Notes under the pieces: generated by a model | The model's database searches: none | What the model saw: the letters and a program-made list of their open reading frames with translations, nothing else | Told to the model about the DNA's origin: nothing | Translations under genes and position numbers: made by a program | Shown here: positions 8,382 to 17,586 of the stretch, in pieces | Numbering within the stretch: the stretch's first letter is position 1 | Layout: each line of letters begins with the position of its first letter | Source of the DNA: Planctomycetota bacterium | GTDB lineage: Bacteria; Planctomycetota; UBA1135; UBA2386 | Reading direction: 5' to 3' | Length of the DNA: 45,889 nucleotides | NCBI GenBank assembly: GCA_016795295.1 | Contig: JAEUHP010000022.1 | Span: 1-45,889 of the forward strand

Positions 8382-10448
8382 GTGGCAGACCAAGGTTCCC
8401 TCCCGCCGCCCGGCGAATTCAAGGGCTACACGCTCAACGAGTTCCAGGTGCAGGCCGCGGCCGCGATCGAAGCCGGAGAGAACGTGCTGGTCGCGGCCCC
8501 CACGGGCTCGGGCAAGACGCTGGTTGCCGAGTATGCGATCGCCCGGGCCCTCCGGCTCGGCCGTCGGGCGATCTACACCAGTCCGATCAAAGCCCTCAGC
8601 AACCAGAAGTTCCGCGACTTCCGGGCCGAGGGCCAGCGCGTCGGCCTGATGACCGGCGATCTGACGCTCGACGCCGACGCGCCGCTGTTGATCATGACCA
8701 CCGAGATCTTCCGCAACGCGGTGTTCGAGGATCCGGGGCGCTTCGCCGACACCGAGTGCATGGTGTTCGACGAAGTGCACTTCGTCGACGACGTCGACCG
8801 CGGCACCGTCTGGGAGGAGAGCCTGATCTTCGCTCCGCCCCACGTGCGCTTCGTCGGCCTGTCGGCAACCATCGCCAACCTGCAGGAATTCGGTGGTTGG
8901 TTGCGATCGGTGCGCGAACAGGAACTGGTGGTCATCGAGCACCAGAAGCGCCCCGTGCCCCTGTCGCACCGCCTGTTCCACCCCGACGCCGGAGTGTTCC
9001 AGCTGGCCCAGCGCAGCCGGGCCTTGGCCTTCCACGAGCGCGCGGCAGCGCGCGGCAGCCGACACGGCACGCGCATCGGCCGCCGCGAACGCGAACGGGC
9101 GCGCTGGGGCGACCGCACCGAGCGTGCGCAGAACCGCCGCATCGCCGTGGGACCACGCCCCTACCAGGTCCTGCTCGACGAAGTGCAGCAGCGCCAGTTG
9201 CTGCCGGCTCTCTACTTCTGCTTCTCGCGCAAGGAATGCGAGATCAAGGCCGAGCGCAGCATGCACCGCCGCCTGCTCGACCGCGCCGAACGCCAGCGCA
9301 TGCAGGACCTCTTCGACGAGATCTGCACACGCTTCGAACTCGACCCGGCGGCCGATCCCGGCCTGCAAGGCATCCTCGGCCGCGCGTTGCAGGGCGTGGG
9401 CTTCCACCACGCCGGCATGCTGCCGATCCACAAAGAAGTGGTCGAGCGGCTGTTCACTTCGGGCCTGCTGCGGCTCCTGTTCACCACCGAGACGTTCGCA
9501 CTCGGCATCAACATGCCGGCGCGCACGGTGGTGTTCGACCTGCTGCGCAAGTTCGACGGTGTGCAGATGGACTACATGAAGAGCCGCGACTACCTGCAGA
9601 TGGCCGGCCGCGCCGGCCGGCAGGGCCTCGACCGCAGCGGCCTCGTGATCTCGATCCTCGAAGACGAAGACCTGCGCGAAGCGCCGTTGTCGCGCTACCA
9701 CAGCGGCAAAGTCGAACCGATCACGTCCCGGTTCAACCTGTCCTATTCGACCATCCTGAACCTGTACGACCGGCTCGGCGGCAAAGGCCTGCTCGACGCC
9801 TACGACCACAGCTTCGCCGCCTACCAGGCAGCCACCGGCTCGGCGGCGACGCGAGCGAAGAAGCGGGCCGCAGCGCGGGCTGCGCTGCTGAGTCGGGTGC
9901 AGATCCTGCGCGAAGCCGGCTACCTCGACGACCGCACCCTGCTGCCGCGCGGCAAAGTGGCGCAGCGCATCAACGGCTACGAGATCCAGGCCACCGAACT
10001 GCTGTTCAGCGGCGTCCTGGAACGCATGGACCTACACCAGCTGGCGGCCACGTTCACCGCCCTGATCCACCAAGAGCGACGCCGGGCCGAACTGCACGGC
10101 CACCGCCGCGAGCCCGGTCCGCTGATGCAAGAGACCACTGCGGCAGTGCGCCGCTTCGTCGCGATCGAACTGCTGCACGGCGTGCAGACCCCGCTCAAGG
10201 AGCCGGACTGGGGCATCGCCGCGGCCGTCGACAGCTGGAGCCGCGGCGGCTCGGTCGACGACCTCGAACGCTTGGCCCACACCGACGCGGGCGACGTGGT
10301 GCGCACCCTGCGCATGGCGGTCCAGATGATGCGGCAGGTGCGCCTGCAGGTGGGCAAGGGCGAAGTGCTCGCGGCCCGGCTCGAGGAAGCCGTCGTGGCC
10401 ATCAACCGCGACGTGGTCGACGCCCGCCGGCAGTTCGAACTCGGCTGA
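8382..10448 (+). CDS. Ski2/Mtr4-like DEAD/DEVH-box RNA helicase
   Basis: 688 residues from the GTG at 8382; the frame is open upstream but loses coding character there. Superfamily 2 helicase motifs appear in order: Q-like region GYTLNEFQ (~15), Walker A APTGSGKT (39-46), Walker B DEVH (130-133), SATIAN (~153), and motif VI QMAGRAGRQG (406-415), preceded by FALGINMPARTVVF. DEVH and the GRAGR motif place it in the Ski2-like group (Mtr4, Ski2, actinobacterial HelY), helicases that unwind structured RNA for decay or rRNA processing. The C-terminal ~200 residues are helical as in the Ski2 ratchet region; the long KOW/arch insertion of Mtr4 appears absent. The next gene starts 125 bases downstream. 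Confidence 0.9.
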   Translation: MADQGSLPPPGEFKGYTLNEFQVQAAAAIEAGENVLVAAPTGSGKTLVAEYAIARALRLGRRAIYTSPIKALSNQKFRDFRAEGQRVGLMTGDLTLDADAPLLIMTTEIFRNAVFEDPGRFADTECMVFDEVHFVDDVDRGTVWEESLIFAPPHVRFVGLSATIANLQEFGGWLRSVREQELVVIEHQKRPVPLSHRLFHPDAGVFQLAQRSRALAFHERAAARGSRHGTRIGRRERERARWGDRTERAQNRRIAVGPRPYQVLLDEVQQRQLLPALYFCFSRKECEIKAERSMHRRLLDRAERQRMQDLFDEICTRFELDPAADPGLQGILGRALQGVGFHHAGMLPIHKEVVERLFTSGLLRLLFTTETFALGINMPARTVVFDLLRKFDGVQMDYMKSRDYLQMAGRAGRQGLDRSGLVISILEDEDLREAPLSRYHSGKVEPITSRFNLSYSTILNLYDRLGGKGLLDAYDHSFAAYQAATGSAATRAKKRAAARAALLSRVQILREAGYLDDRTLLPRGKVAQRINGYEIQATELLFSGVLERMDLHQLAATFTALIHQERRRAELHGHRREPGPLMQETTAAVRRFVAIELLHGVQTPLKEPDWGIAAAVDSWSRGGSVDDLERLAHTDAGDVVRTLRMAVQMMRQVRLQVGKGEVLAARLEEAVVAINRDVVDARRQFELG

Positions 10449-10537
10449 GGGTGTCCCGCGCGTCGCGCGGCCCAGCGCGTCGCGACGTTGCCATCGCGGC
10501 GACCGCCGCGCGCGATGGTCGGCATCGAGATCTGGCG

Positions 10538-10566
10538 GTGGCACGGCCGCGCAGGATCCGTAGACT
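10538..10566 (+). promoter_or_regulatory. Possible promoter giving a leaderless transcript
   Basis: GTGGCA (10538-10543, four of six to the -35 consensus) and TAGACT (10561-10566, -10-like) are 17 bases apart. Transcription would start near 10573, directly at the GTG start of the next gene (10574), which has no Shine-Dalgarno sequence. Inferred from spacing only. Confidence 0.35.
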
Positions 10567-10573
10567 GGGCCAC

Positions 10574-10918
10574 GTGCATCCACCTCCTGGCACCAAGGTC
10601 GTGCTCACCGGCAAGACCGACTACGTGGCCGAAATCGCGCGCCTGTTCGCGGCCGAGGGGCTCGCCCCGCACACGGGCCCGCTCCCCGGCGGTGGCTGGG
10701 GAACGCACGCCTGGCTCGCGGTCGCGGGCCGAGACCAAGAGCGCGCCCAAGCGCTGTTCCAGGAGCATCAGGATTCCATGGTGCGCCGGGAAGGCTTGCC
10801 GGTGTGCAACACCGCAGCCGACTTCGACGCACCCGAGACCGAGTGCCCAGCGTGCCAGGCGAAGTTCGCCACCGCCGGCACCGACCGCTGCCCTTCGTGT
10901 GGCCTGCGTTTCCGGTGA
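10574..10918 (+). CDS. Small DUF2007-like protein with C-terminal zinc ribbon
   Basis: 114 residues from the GTG at 10574. The first ~65 residues (VVLTGKTDYVAEIARLFAAEG) resemble the DUF2007 'putative signal transducing protein' fold, a small alpha-beta domain. Four cysteines in CPACQ and CPSCG at the C-terminus make a likely zinc ribbon. This domain pairing is common in small cytosolic proteins of unknown role. The gene ends eight bases before the secreted toroid protein gene. The assignment rests on pattern resemblance only, but coding character and the zinc ribbon are clear. Confidence 0.65.
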   Translation: MHPPPGTKVVLTGKTDYVAEIARLFAAEGLAPHTGPLPGGGWGTHAWLAVAGRDQERAQALFQEHQDSMVRREGLPVCNTAADFDAPETECPACQAKFATAGTDRCPSCGLRFR

Positions 10919-10925
10919 CACGCTG

Positions 10926-13346
10926 ATGGCACCGCGCAGCCGCCCACACCCCCGCGAACTGCGCCGCGCAGTGGCGCCACTGCTGGCCGTTTGGCTCGTG
11001 ATGGCCGGGGTGCTCGCCCCGCTCCGCGGCCAGAGCCCACCGCACGCCGTGCCGGCGCGCGGCGCCATCGTCTACACGCGCACCACGCAAGCATTCGAAC
11101 TGGGCGGCCCACCGAGCAAGCTGCGCGCGGAATGGCTGGTGCCGACGCCGCCCAGCGAAGCAGGCCCCGAGTGGCGCTGCTTCGCCGCGGCTCAAAACCA
11201 GCTGCCGGCCGGCTTCGAACAACCCGGCTTCGACGACAGTGCCTGGACCCTCGGCAAGGGCACCTTCAGTCCCGAGCCCGGCAAACGACCCGGCCACCGC
11301 ACGCTGTGGAACACCGCCGAACTGGCGGTCCGCACCCGGATCGATCTCGGCCAGCGCAAGCCGCGGGCGATTCTGTTCCAGATCGACCACGACGACGGTG
11401 TGCAAGTCTGGCTGAACGGCAAGAAGCTGGTCGACGACCGGGGGCACGGCACGGGGCGGCAGTTCGTGGCCTTCGGCGAAGGGGGCGAAGCGTGGCAGCG
11501 CGGTGAGAACCTGCTCGCAGCCCGCTGCACCAACATCGGCGGCTGGCAGCACTTCGATCTGGGCATGGCGCTGTTCCAGACTTTGCCACCCGGCATCCGC
11601 ACGGCGGACGACCTGCAGAAGGCGCTGCGCGAGGACCGCGAAGCGGTCGAGCGAGTGCGGCGCGAGCTGTTCGGCCCGCTGCGCGCACCGGCCTTGCTGC
11701 TGGCCGGCGATCTCGATGCAGCCGGGACCGCGGTGCGCATCGCCCCCGGCGACCTCCGCGATCTGGGCCACTGGCTGGCCATGAACGTGGCCAACGGTCC
11801 GACCGGGGGCTCGATCCAGGGCGACCTTGGCCGCCTGTTCCGGCTCGGAGACCTGCAACTCAAAGGCCGCGCCGCGGCGGTCGATGCCAACGGCTGGCAA
11901 GTGCTCGACGTCACGGTCAAGAGCACGCCCGAGCCGGCTCCGCGCGACGACGGCAAACGCTTCGTCGACCGCTTCGTCAAACCGCACGTCTGGTACGGCT
12001 TCGACGGGCGGCTTTTGGTGCGCCGCCGGCTCGAGACACGCGGCAACCAGGTCCTGGTCGCCGAGTTCACCACCGAGCTGCAGGGCCGCATCCTGCGCGG
12101 CCGCGATTGGAAGGAACACGCGGCCACCCTGACCCAGCGTGAGAACTGGCAGTTCCGCGAGTTCCGGGACAACCAGGACGCGGCGTTCCGCGCCGCAGTA
12201 CAAAAGGCGCTGGACCGCGGCACCGAATACTTGAAGGGGCAAGTGCAGAATCTGCGCCACGCGGACCTCGTGGCCGATGCCGAAGGTGCCGACCGCAGCT
12301 ACCACAGTGGGCGACTGGCGCTGGCGCTGCTGGCCCTGGTCAAGGGCGGCGTGCCGAAGGACGACCCGGTGGTGCAGAAGGGCTACGCCGAACTGCGCCA
12401 ACGCAAGCTGATCGACAGCTACTCGCTGGGCAATGCGTTGCAGGCCCTGGAGGCGCTGTATGCGCCACCGAACGAGTTCGCCGACCTCAAACAGGGTCTG
12501 ATCGACCGCCCCCGCAAACGCACGCCCAGCCCGGAAGACCGGGTGCTGATGCAGAAGTGGACCGAGCAACTGCTGGCCAACGTCGACACCCGGGTCGACC
12601 CGGCGTTCGTGCTGCGCTTCAACTACACCCGCGGCGAACGCTTCGACAACTCGGTGAACCAGTACGGCCTGCTCGGCCTCTACGCCGCGTTCCAGTGCGG
12701 TCTCGAGGTGCCGGCGACCACCTTCGAGGCCGCCGCGAACCACCTGCTGGGCTGCCAGAGCCCCGGCGGCAGCAAGCTGGACCTCGACTTGGTCGATTAC
12801 CGCACGTTCGCCCGGCGGCAGGCGGATCCCGAGCTGCGCAGCACCGGCTCGAAGCTGACGGCGCGCGCAGCCGGCTGGAGCTACGAAGGCCCCAAGTCGG
12901 ACGGCGAGCTCACGCCGACCTGGGGCTCGATGACCTGTGCCGGCATCACCGGTCTGTCGATCTGCCAAGCGGCTCTCACCGAGTTCGGTCTCGGCAAGCG
13001 TGCACGGCTGATCGCCGACATCAGCAAGGCGCGCAGCGACGGCTTCGGCTGGCTGGCGCAGCACCTGACCGTGCGTTGCCATCCAGGCGCGATCGAGCGC
13101 CAGCAGATCTGGTACTACTACTTCCTCTACGGCTTGGAACGCGCCGCGCTGCTGTCGGGCATCGCCTTGATCCAAGACCGCGATTGGTACTTCGAAGGTG
13201 CGATGGTGCTGACCACGGTGCAGAACGACGACGGATCGTGGCCAGTCGAGCTGGTGCGCTTCGGTGACGACCGGGCCATGGACGACACGGCGATGGCGAT
13301 CCTGTTCCTGAAGCAGAGCACCCTGCCGGTGCTCACCGGCAAGTGA
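10926..13346 (+). CDS. Secreted protein with jelly-roll and prenyltransferase-like alpha/alpha-toroid domains
   Basis: 806 residues from the ATG at 10926. A long signal peptide or anchor (hydrophobic core VAPLLAVWLVMAGVLAPL) is followed by a galactose-binding-like beta-sandwich at about 70-215 (FDDSAWTLGKGTF and DDGVQVWLNGKKL, as in planctomycete carbohydrate-binding modules). Residues ~420-800 contain helical repeats of the squalene-oxidase/prenyltransferase toroid type, with SYHSGRLALALLAL, NSVNQYGLLGLYAAF, DDGSWPVE and DDTAMAILFL. Toroid proteins of this kind in planctomycetes are not known cyclases; binding or glycan-processing roles are possible. Its TGA overlaps the GTG start of the next lipoprotein, so the two are probably translated together. 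Confidence 0.82.
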   Translation: MAPRSRPHPRELRRAVAPLLAVWLVMAGVLAPLRGQSPPHAVPARGAIVYTRTTQAFELGGPPSKLRAEWLVPTPPSEAGPEWRCFAAAQNQLPAGFEQPGFDDSAWTLGKGTFSPEPGKRPGHRTLWNTAELAVRTRIDLGQRKPRAILFQIDHDDGVQVWLNGKKLVDDRGHGTGRQFVAFGEGGEAWQRGENLLAARCTNIGGWQHFDLGMALFQTLPPGIRTADDLQKALREDREAVERVRRELFGPLRAPALLLAGDLDAAGTAVRIAPGDLRDLGHWLAMNVANGPTGGSIQGDLGRLFRLGDLQLKGRAAAVDANGWQVLDVTVKSTPEPAPRDDGKRFVDRFVKPHVWYGFDGRLLVRRRLETRGNQVLVAEFTTELQGRILRGRDWKEHAATLTQRENWQFREFRDNQDAAFRAAVQKALDRGTEYLKGQVQNLRHADLVADAEGADRSYHSGRLALALLALVKGGVPKDDPVVQKGYAELRQRKLIDSYSLGNALQALEALYAPPNEFADLKQGLIDRPRKRTPSPEDRVLMQKWTEQLLANVDTRVDPAFVLRFNYTRGERFDNSVNQYGLLGLYAAFQCGLEVPATTFEAAANHLLGCQSPGGSKLDLDLVDYRTFARRQADPELRSTGSKLTARAAGWSYEGPKSDGELTPTWGSMTCAGITGLSICQAALTEFGLGKRARLIADISKARSDGFGWLAQHLTVRCHPGAIERQQIWYYYFLYGLERAALLSGIALIQDRDWYFEGAMVLTTVQNDDGSWPVELVRFGDDRAMDDTAMAILFLKQSTLPVLTGK

Positions 13347-14020
13347 AGCTGCGCGGCTGGCTGGTTGCCGCGCTGGTCGCCTGGTGCGCTGCCTGCCAGG
13401 GGCCAGCGCCACACCTGGCAGAGCCAAGCCAAGGCGCGGCGAGCCCGGCTCCGCCAGACACAGCACCGTGGCACGAGTTGTTCGATGGCCACTCGCTCAC
13501 GGGCTTCGTGCCGACCGAGTTCGGCGGCGAAGGCGAAGTGACGGTCCGTGACGGCGCCCTGCAACTCGGCATCGGCAGTCCCCTGACCGGCGTCACCTGG
13601 ACCGGCACACTGCCCGCAGAACCCTACGAACTCGAGGTGGTGGCCACGCGGGTGGCGGGCGGCGACTTCTTCTGCGGCCTCACCTTTCCCGTGGGTGCAG
13701 ACCACCTGACTCTGGTGCTCGGCGGTTGGGGTGGCACGGTGTGCGGCCTTTCCAACCTCGATGGCATGGACGCGGCACACAATCCGACGCGCACCTTGCG
13801 CGCCTTCCCGACCGGACAGCCGGTCGCGGTGCGTGTCGAAGTGACCGCCGATGCCGTGCGCGCGTTGGTCGATGGACAATGCCTGTGCCAGACCACCCGC
13901 CGCGGCACGACCCTCGGGTTGCGCGCGGAGATGCTGCCGAGTCGCCCCCTTGGCATCGCCAGCTTCGCGACCGCGGCAGCGATCGGCACGCTGCGCTGGC
14001 GGCCGCTCACCAGTCCATAG
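13343..14020 (+). CDS. Lipoprotein with DUF1080 (3-keto-disaccharide hydrolase-like) domain
   Basis: 225 residues. The GTG start overlaps the TGA of the upstream gene (GTGA), indicating translational coupling. Signal peptide with lipobox WCAAC (lipidated Cys near position 18), then a short Pro/Ala linker and a single beta-jelly-roll domain at ~45-225 opening with WHELFDGHSLTGF, the hallmark of DUF1080. The family, expanded in Planctomycetota and Bacteroidota, includes 3-keto-glycoside hydrolases and LamG-like carbohydrate-binding proteins. Its pairing with the toroid protein suggests a joint outer-surface role in glycan handling, which is inference. Confidence 0.84.
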   Translation: MKLRGWLVAALVAWCAACQGPAPHLAEPSQGAASPAPPDTAPWHELFDGHSLTGFVPTEFGGEGEVTVRDGALQLGIGSPLTGVTWTGTLPAEPYELEVVATRVAGGDFFCGLTFPVGADHLTLVLGGWGGTVCGLSNLDGMDAAHNPTRTLRAFPTGQPVAVRVEVTADAVRALVDGQCLCQTTRRGTTLGLRAEMLPSRPLGIASFATAAAIGTLRWRPLTSP

Positions 14021-14158
14021 ACGCAGGCTTACGCCAAGCCGTAGCTCAGCAGCGCACCAGCTCGCGGGACGGAGCCAACCCTAGGCCCCACTTTGCCCCA
14101 ACATCCCTGGGCTGCAGCGCGTAGACTCCTGAAGCCTCCCCGTTTCGTCCCACCCACC

Positions 14159-15772
14159 ATGAATCGAACGTTGCTGCTCGCGCTCGCCTCCGCAGCCGTC
14201 TGCGGTGAAGCCTTTGCGCAATCGAACTCTCGCGGCCCCGGCTACGACGCGGCCCTGTCCAACATCAGCAGTCCTCGCGCCTACGGCCGGCGCGGTGCCG
14301 CCCACCCCGGGGGCGAAGTGGGACTGGCATTCCAGAACCAGCTGTGCAATCCAGGCTCGATCCCGATCGAGTGGCGGGCCCCGATGCTGGCCGACCACCC
14401 GTTCTTCAGCTTCATGGTGGCACGCCTCGACGCCACTCGCATCGTCCAGGTCTCCGACTGGTCGTACTGCAAGCACGCCTTCCTGTCGCTGAACAGTCCT
14501 TCGACGTGCGGTGGCTCCTGCGTGCAACCACCCGCGGGCGGCTCACAGCTCGGCGTGAGGTGCTCGGACATCTACAGCAACGGCAACAACGGCGACCGCA
14601 ACTACCTTGGCCCGCCCGAGGAGATCGATCCTTGGCTCGGCAACTGGCGGCCCGTCGGCAGCTACTTCGATCGCGGCGACCCTGACGTCGGCGTGCCCGG
14701 GAACACCGACGGCGCGCGCAGCACCATCAACGTCGGCACCGATGCGGTGAAGAACCGGGTCACGGTGCGCGAGAACGAAGTCCTGGGTGTGCCGTCCGGC
14801 AACCTGTTCTTCCAGATCCAGGTGGTCTGCCAAGGTGAGCCGGCGAGCAACCGCGCGAACAACACGATGTCGCGGCCATTCAACCTGACGTGGAACGGCA
14901 CCGCCTGGTCGGCGAACACGACCGGCCTGCCCGCCGCGACCACCGGCACGATCCTGACCCGCTGGCCAGGGGCCCAGATCGACAGCGCCGGCAACGGCAA
15001 CGACGACGGCCGCTTCCTGATCGCCAGCAAGATCACGGGACCGGTCAACGGCCTCTGGCACTACGAGTATGCAGTGCTGAATCTCGACAACCACCGCGGG
15101 GGTGCCGGATTCCGCCTGCCGGTCTGCCCGACCGCTCGCGTGCAGAACCTCGGCTTCCGGGACATCGACACCAACGCGCTGAACAACTGGACCGCGACCG
15201 TGGGCAACGGCGAGATCGCCTGGACGGCACCGTCGACCAACCCGCAGAACTGGAACATGCTGTTCAACTTCTGGTTCGACAGCGATGCAGCCCCGAGCAG
15301 TGGCTCGGCCACCATCGACCAGGCGCGCATCGGCGCCGGCGCGCTGAGCTTCGCCGTGCCGACCCAGGTGCCGGGCCTGCAGCACGGTGTCTACACCGGC
15401 ATCGGCTGTGGTGCGCCCGGCCTCGAGCTGCGCGCCAATGGCGTGCCGTCGGCTGGCAACACGGGCTTTGCCATCGACATGGTGGGCGCCCCGAACATGG
15501 GTGCGCTGGTGTTCTACAGCTTCGCCGGCGGCAACGTGCCGGTGGCGCCAGGCTGCACCCAGTGGCTCGACACCGGCCTGATCGGCGCGCACGGCTTCAT
15601 GCTGCTGGACGGCAGCGGCAACAGCAGCATCCCGCTCGGCGTGCCCGTCGGCTTCGCACCGCTCGACCTGCACTGGCAGGCGGCGACGATCCTGCCGAGC
15701 GGCCCGCTGTTCGGCTCCTATGGCTTGAGCAACGGCCTGTTGGTGCGGCTCGCCGGCAGCACCTGCCAGTGA
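14159..15772 (+). CDS. Large secreted protein with a C-terminal beta-rich module
   Basis: 537 residues from the ATG at 14159, which begins the signal peptide MNRTLLLALASAAVCGEAFA. The mature protein is Asn/Gly/Thr rich, beta-type, with several cysteines (including CSDIYSNGNNGDRNY). No enzyme motif is seen. The last ~115 residues (from about GVPSAGNTGFAIDMVG to GLLVRLAGSTCQ) resemble the end of the secreted protein at 25598-26698 in order of features: short beta strands, GAP-type turns, then a 'glxxSNGLxVRL' ending. The gene has a -10-like TAGACT 37 bases upstream and ends at paired hairpins. Confidence 0.78.
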   Translation: MNRTLLLALASAAVCGEAFAQSNSRGPGYDAALSNISSPRAYGRRGAAHPGGEVGLAFQNQLCNPGSIPIEWRAPMLADHPFFSFMVARLDATRIVQVSDWSYCKHAFLSLNSPSTCGGSCVQPPAGGSQLGVRCSDIYSNGNNGDRNYLGPPEEIDPWLGNWRPVGSYFDRGDPDVGVPGNTDGARSTINVGTDAVKNRVTVRENEVLGVPSGNLFFQIQVVCQGEPASNRANNTMSRPFNLTWNGTAWSANTTGLPAATTGTILTRWPGAQIDSAGNGNDDGRFLIASKITGPVNGLWHYEYAVLNLDNHRGGAGFRLPVCPTARVQNLGFRDIDTNALNNWTATVGNGEIAWTAPSTNPQNWNMLFNFWFDSDAAPSSGSATIDQARIGAGALSFAVPTQVPGLQHGVYTGIGCGAPGLELRANGVPSAGNTGFAIDMVGAPNMGALVFYSFAGGNVPVAPGCTQWLDTGLIGAHGFMLLDGSGNSSIPLGVPVGFAPLDLHWQAATILPSGPLFGSYGLSNGLLVRLAGSTCQ

Positions 15773-15778
15773 GTCCCT

Positions 15779-15845
15779 GACGCACGTCGAACGTGCGTCC
15801 AAGCGCCCCAGCCCCGCGCCAGCGGTGCTGGGGCGCGCTGGTTTT
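15779..15845. terminator. Two hairpins after the secreted gene, the second intrinsic-terminator-like
   Basis: A perfect 9-bp stem GACGCACGT/ACGTGCGTC (15779-15787 and 15791-15799, three-base loop) is followed by a perfect 10-bp stem GCGCCCCAGC/GCTGGGGCGC (15803-15812 and 15827-15836). A TTTT run follows at 15842-15845. It lies seven bases past the plus-strand stop and 80 bases before the end of the convergent iron-sulfur protein gene, so it could stop transcription from either side. Confidence 0.6.
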
Positions 15846-15917
15846 CCGGGCCCTCCGCAGCACACCAAGCGCTCCGCCTCGGGGTGCCCCACGCGTGGCA
15901 CACCGGCCTGCCACCCC

Positions 15918-17537
15918 TCAGCGGCGACGTTCGATCTGCTCCAAGATCGCCAGGGCGGTCGGATCGCCGGGCACGTGCGCCAGCACGTCGCGCGCCAGCT
16001 CTTGCGCGCTGTCCAACTTGCCCTGCGCCAAGTGGTAGTTGGCCAGCGCGACGTCGGCCGGCGGCACACGCGCGCGGTCGAAGCGGCGGTTCTTCACCAT
16101 GCGTTCGAGCTGCGCGATCGCGACCTGATGCTGCTCCAGCGACGTGCGCCCAGCCAGTTCGCGCAGCACCAGGCCGTGCACACCGAGCACGATCGGAGAC
16201 GTGGCCAACGACCAGCGATCGACCCAGGCCAGCCGTTCGGCTGCCGCGGCGAACGCCGCAGGTGCCACGTCGCGGCTCTCGCGCTGCTGGCGCAGCAGAG
16301 CCCACGCCGAGCGCTCCGCCGACTCGCCCGCCCAGCGCACCACCCCGGTGTGTGCCGTGAAACACAGCCAGCCGGTGATGCCCACCAAGGCCACCTTGCC
16401 CCACCTCGTCCACACCCCACCCCGCTTCCATGCCGTGTGCTGGAAGGTCACCTCGGAGCGCCGCAGCAAGCGCCACAGGCCCAGCGCCAGCGCCGCAGTG
16501 ATCGCGCCGAGGCCAGCACTCAGCAACAGCGGCACGCCTTCGCCGAACCACGCGCCGCGGAAGGCGAAGAACGCGGCGAGTCCCACCACCGCGAGCAGCA
16601 GCTCTTCGCCCCACGACACGTCGGCCCGCTGGGCGATGCGCTGCTGGCTCACCGCGAACGGCGCCACTTTGCCGAAGCCGAAGTAGAGCGCGTCCTTCGG
16701 GCACACCGACACGCAGTCCAGGCACTTCATGCAACCCGGGTCGACGACCATGCCGTGCTTCGCCACTTCTTCGTGCACGCGCACGTTGCTGGTGCAGACC
16801 TGCGTGCAGTGGCCGCAGTGTTCGCAGGCATCGGTGACGCGGATCCGGCCCGGCGCGAACCGATCGGCGAGCGCGAAGAACGCCCCGTACGGGCAGCCGT
16901 GCGTGCAGAACGCCTTGGCGCCGAGCACCCAGACGATCAGGAACCCGACCACCAACACCGACACGGGCGCCATGATCCAGCCGGGGAACGTGCGCCACAG
17001 GTCGTCGACGTAGAGATCGAGTTCCCAGCTCATCGACGGCAGTTGCGCGAGCCCGGTCCAGCGCACGATCTGCGGCCAGACGAACATGTAGCCGCCGACC
17101 AGGAACGGGCCGAACACCAGGAGCCGGGAACGCAGCGGCCGCGGCCGCAGGCCGAGTTTGCCGAGCCAGTGCGCACAGAGGTCCTGCAGCGCCACCAGGT
17201 GGCAGGCCCAACCGCAGACGAACCGGCCGACCACGAACGTGAGGGCGATCGCCCCCACGAAGAACAGGAAGCCCGCGTTCACCTTGCCCTGTTCGAGGCC
17301 CTGCATGGCCTCGCTGGGCTCGACCGGCGAGAGGGTGGAGCCCCCGGTGGCGAGCCACTGGGCGATGTGCAGGCCGATCAGAACGTGCACCAGGACCAAC
17401 ACCGCGGCGCGGTACTTGCCGGCGCGCGACGGGCGCACGGGCGCGCCCTTGGCGCGGTGGCGGTCGGGGCGCGGCAGCCACGCGAACGGATCCTTGGGCA
17501 GCGGTTCGGCAGAAGTCGGGTGCGGAGCGTGGGCCAT
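15918..17537 (-). CDS. Membrane-bound 4Fe-4S protein (NapH/CcoG/NosR-like) with TPR-like tail
   Basis: 539 residues from the ATG at 17537. Predicted transmembrane segments lie near 43-62, 87-106, 137-157, 187-207 and two more around 310-370. Cysteine motifs in order: CGWAC (108-112), CTHGCP (211-216), a 4Fe-4S site CEHCGHCTQVC (238-248), and a second site CMKCLDCVSVCP (269-280). The pattern matches polyferredoxins of the NapH/CcoG/NosR group that pass electrons at the membrane. The C-terminal ~45 residues (ALANYHLAQGKLDSAQELARD) form a TPR-like helical pair, unusual for these families. No nitrate, cytochrome oxidase or nitrous-oxide genes are adjacent, so the electron partner is unknown. Confidence 0.82.
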   Translation of the reverse strand: MAHAPHPTSAEPLPKDPFAWLPRPDRHRAKGAPVRPSRAGKYRAAVLVLVHVLIGLHIAQWLATGGSTLSPVEPSEAMQGLEQGKVNAGFLFFVGAIALTFVVGRFVCGWACHLVALQDLCAHWLGKLGLRPRPLRSRLLVFGPFLVGGYMFVWPQIVRWTGLAQLPSMSWELDLYVDDLWRTFPGWIMAPVSVLVVGFLIVWVLGAKAFCTHGCPYGAFFALADRFAPGRIRVTDACEHCGHCTQVCTSNVRVHEEVAKHGMVVDPGCMKCLDCVSVCPKDALYFGFGKVAPFAVSQQRIAQRADVSWGEELLLAVVGLAAFFAFRGAWFGEGVPLLLSAGLGAITAALALGLWRLLRRSEVTFQHTAWKRGGVWTRWGKVALVGITGWLCFTAHTGVVRWAGESAERSAWALLRQQRESRDVAPAAFAAAAERLAWVDRWSLATSPIVLGVHGLVLRELAGRTSLEQHQVAIAQLERMVKNRRFDRARVPPADVALANYHLAQGKLDSAQELARDVLAHVPGDPTALAILEQIERRR

Positions 17538-17586
17538 GGCAGAGCGGGGCCAGGGAACCGTAGCAACAAGCCCCCCTCCCGGCACA

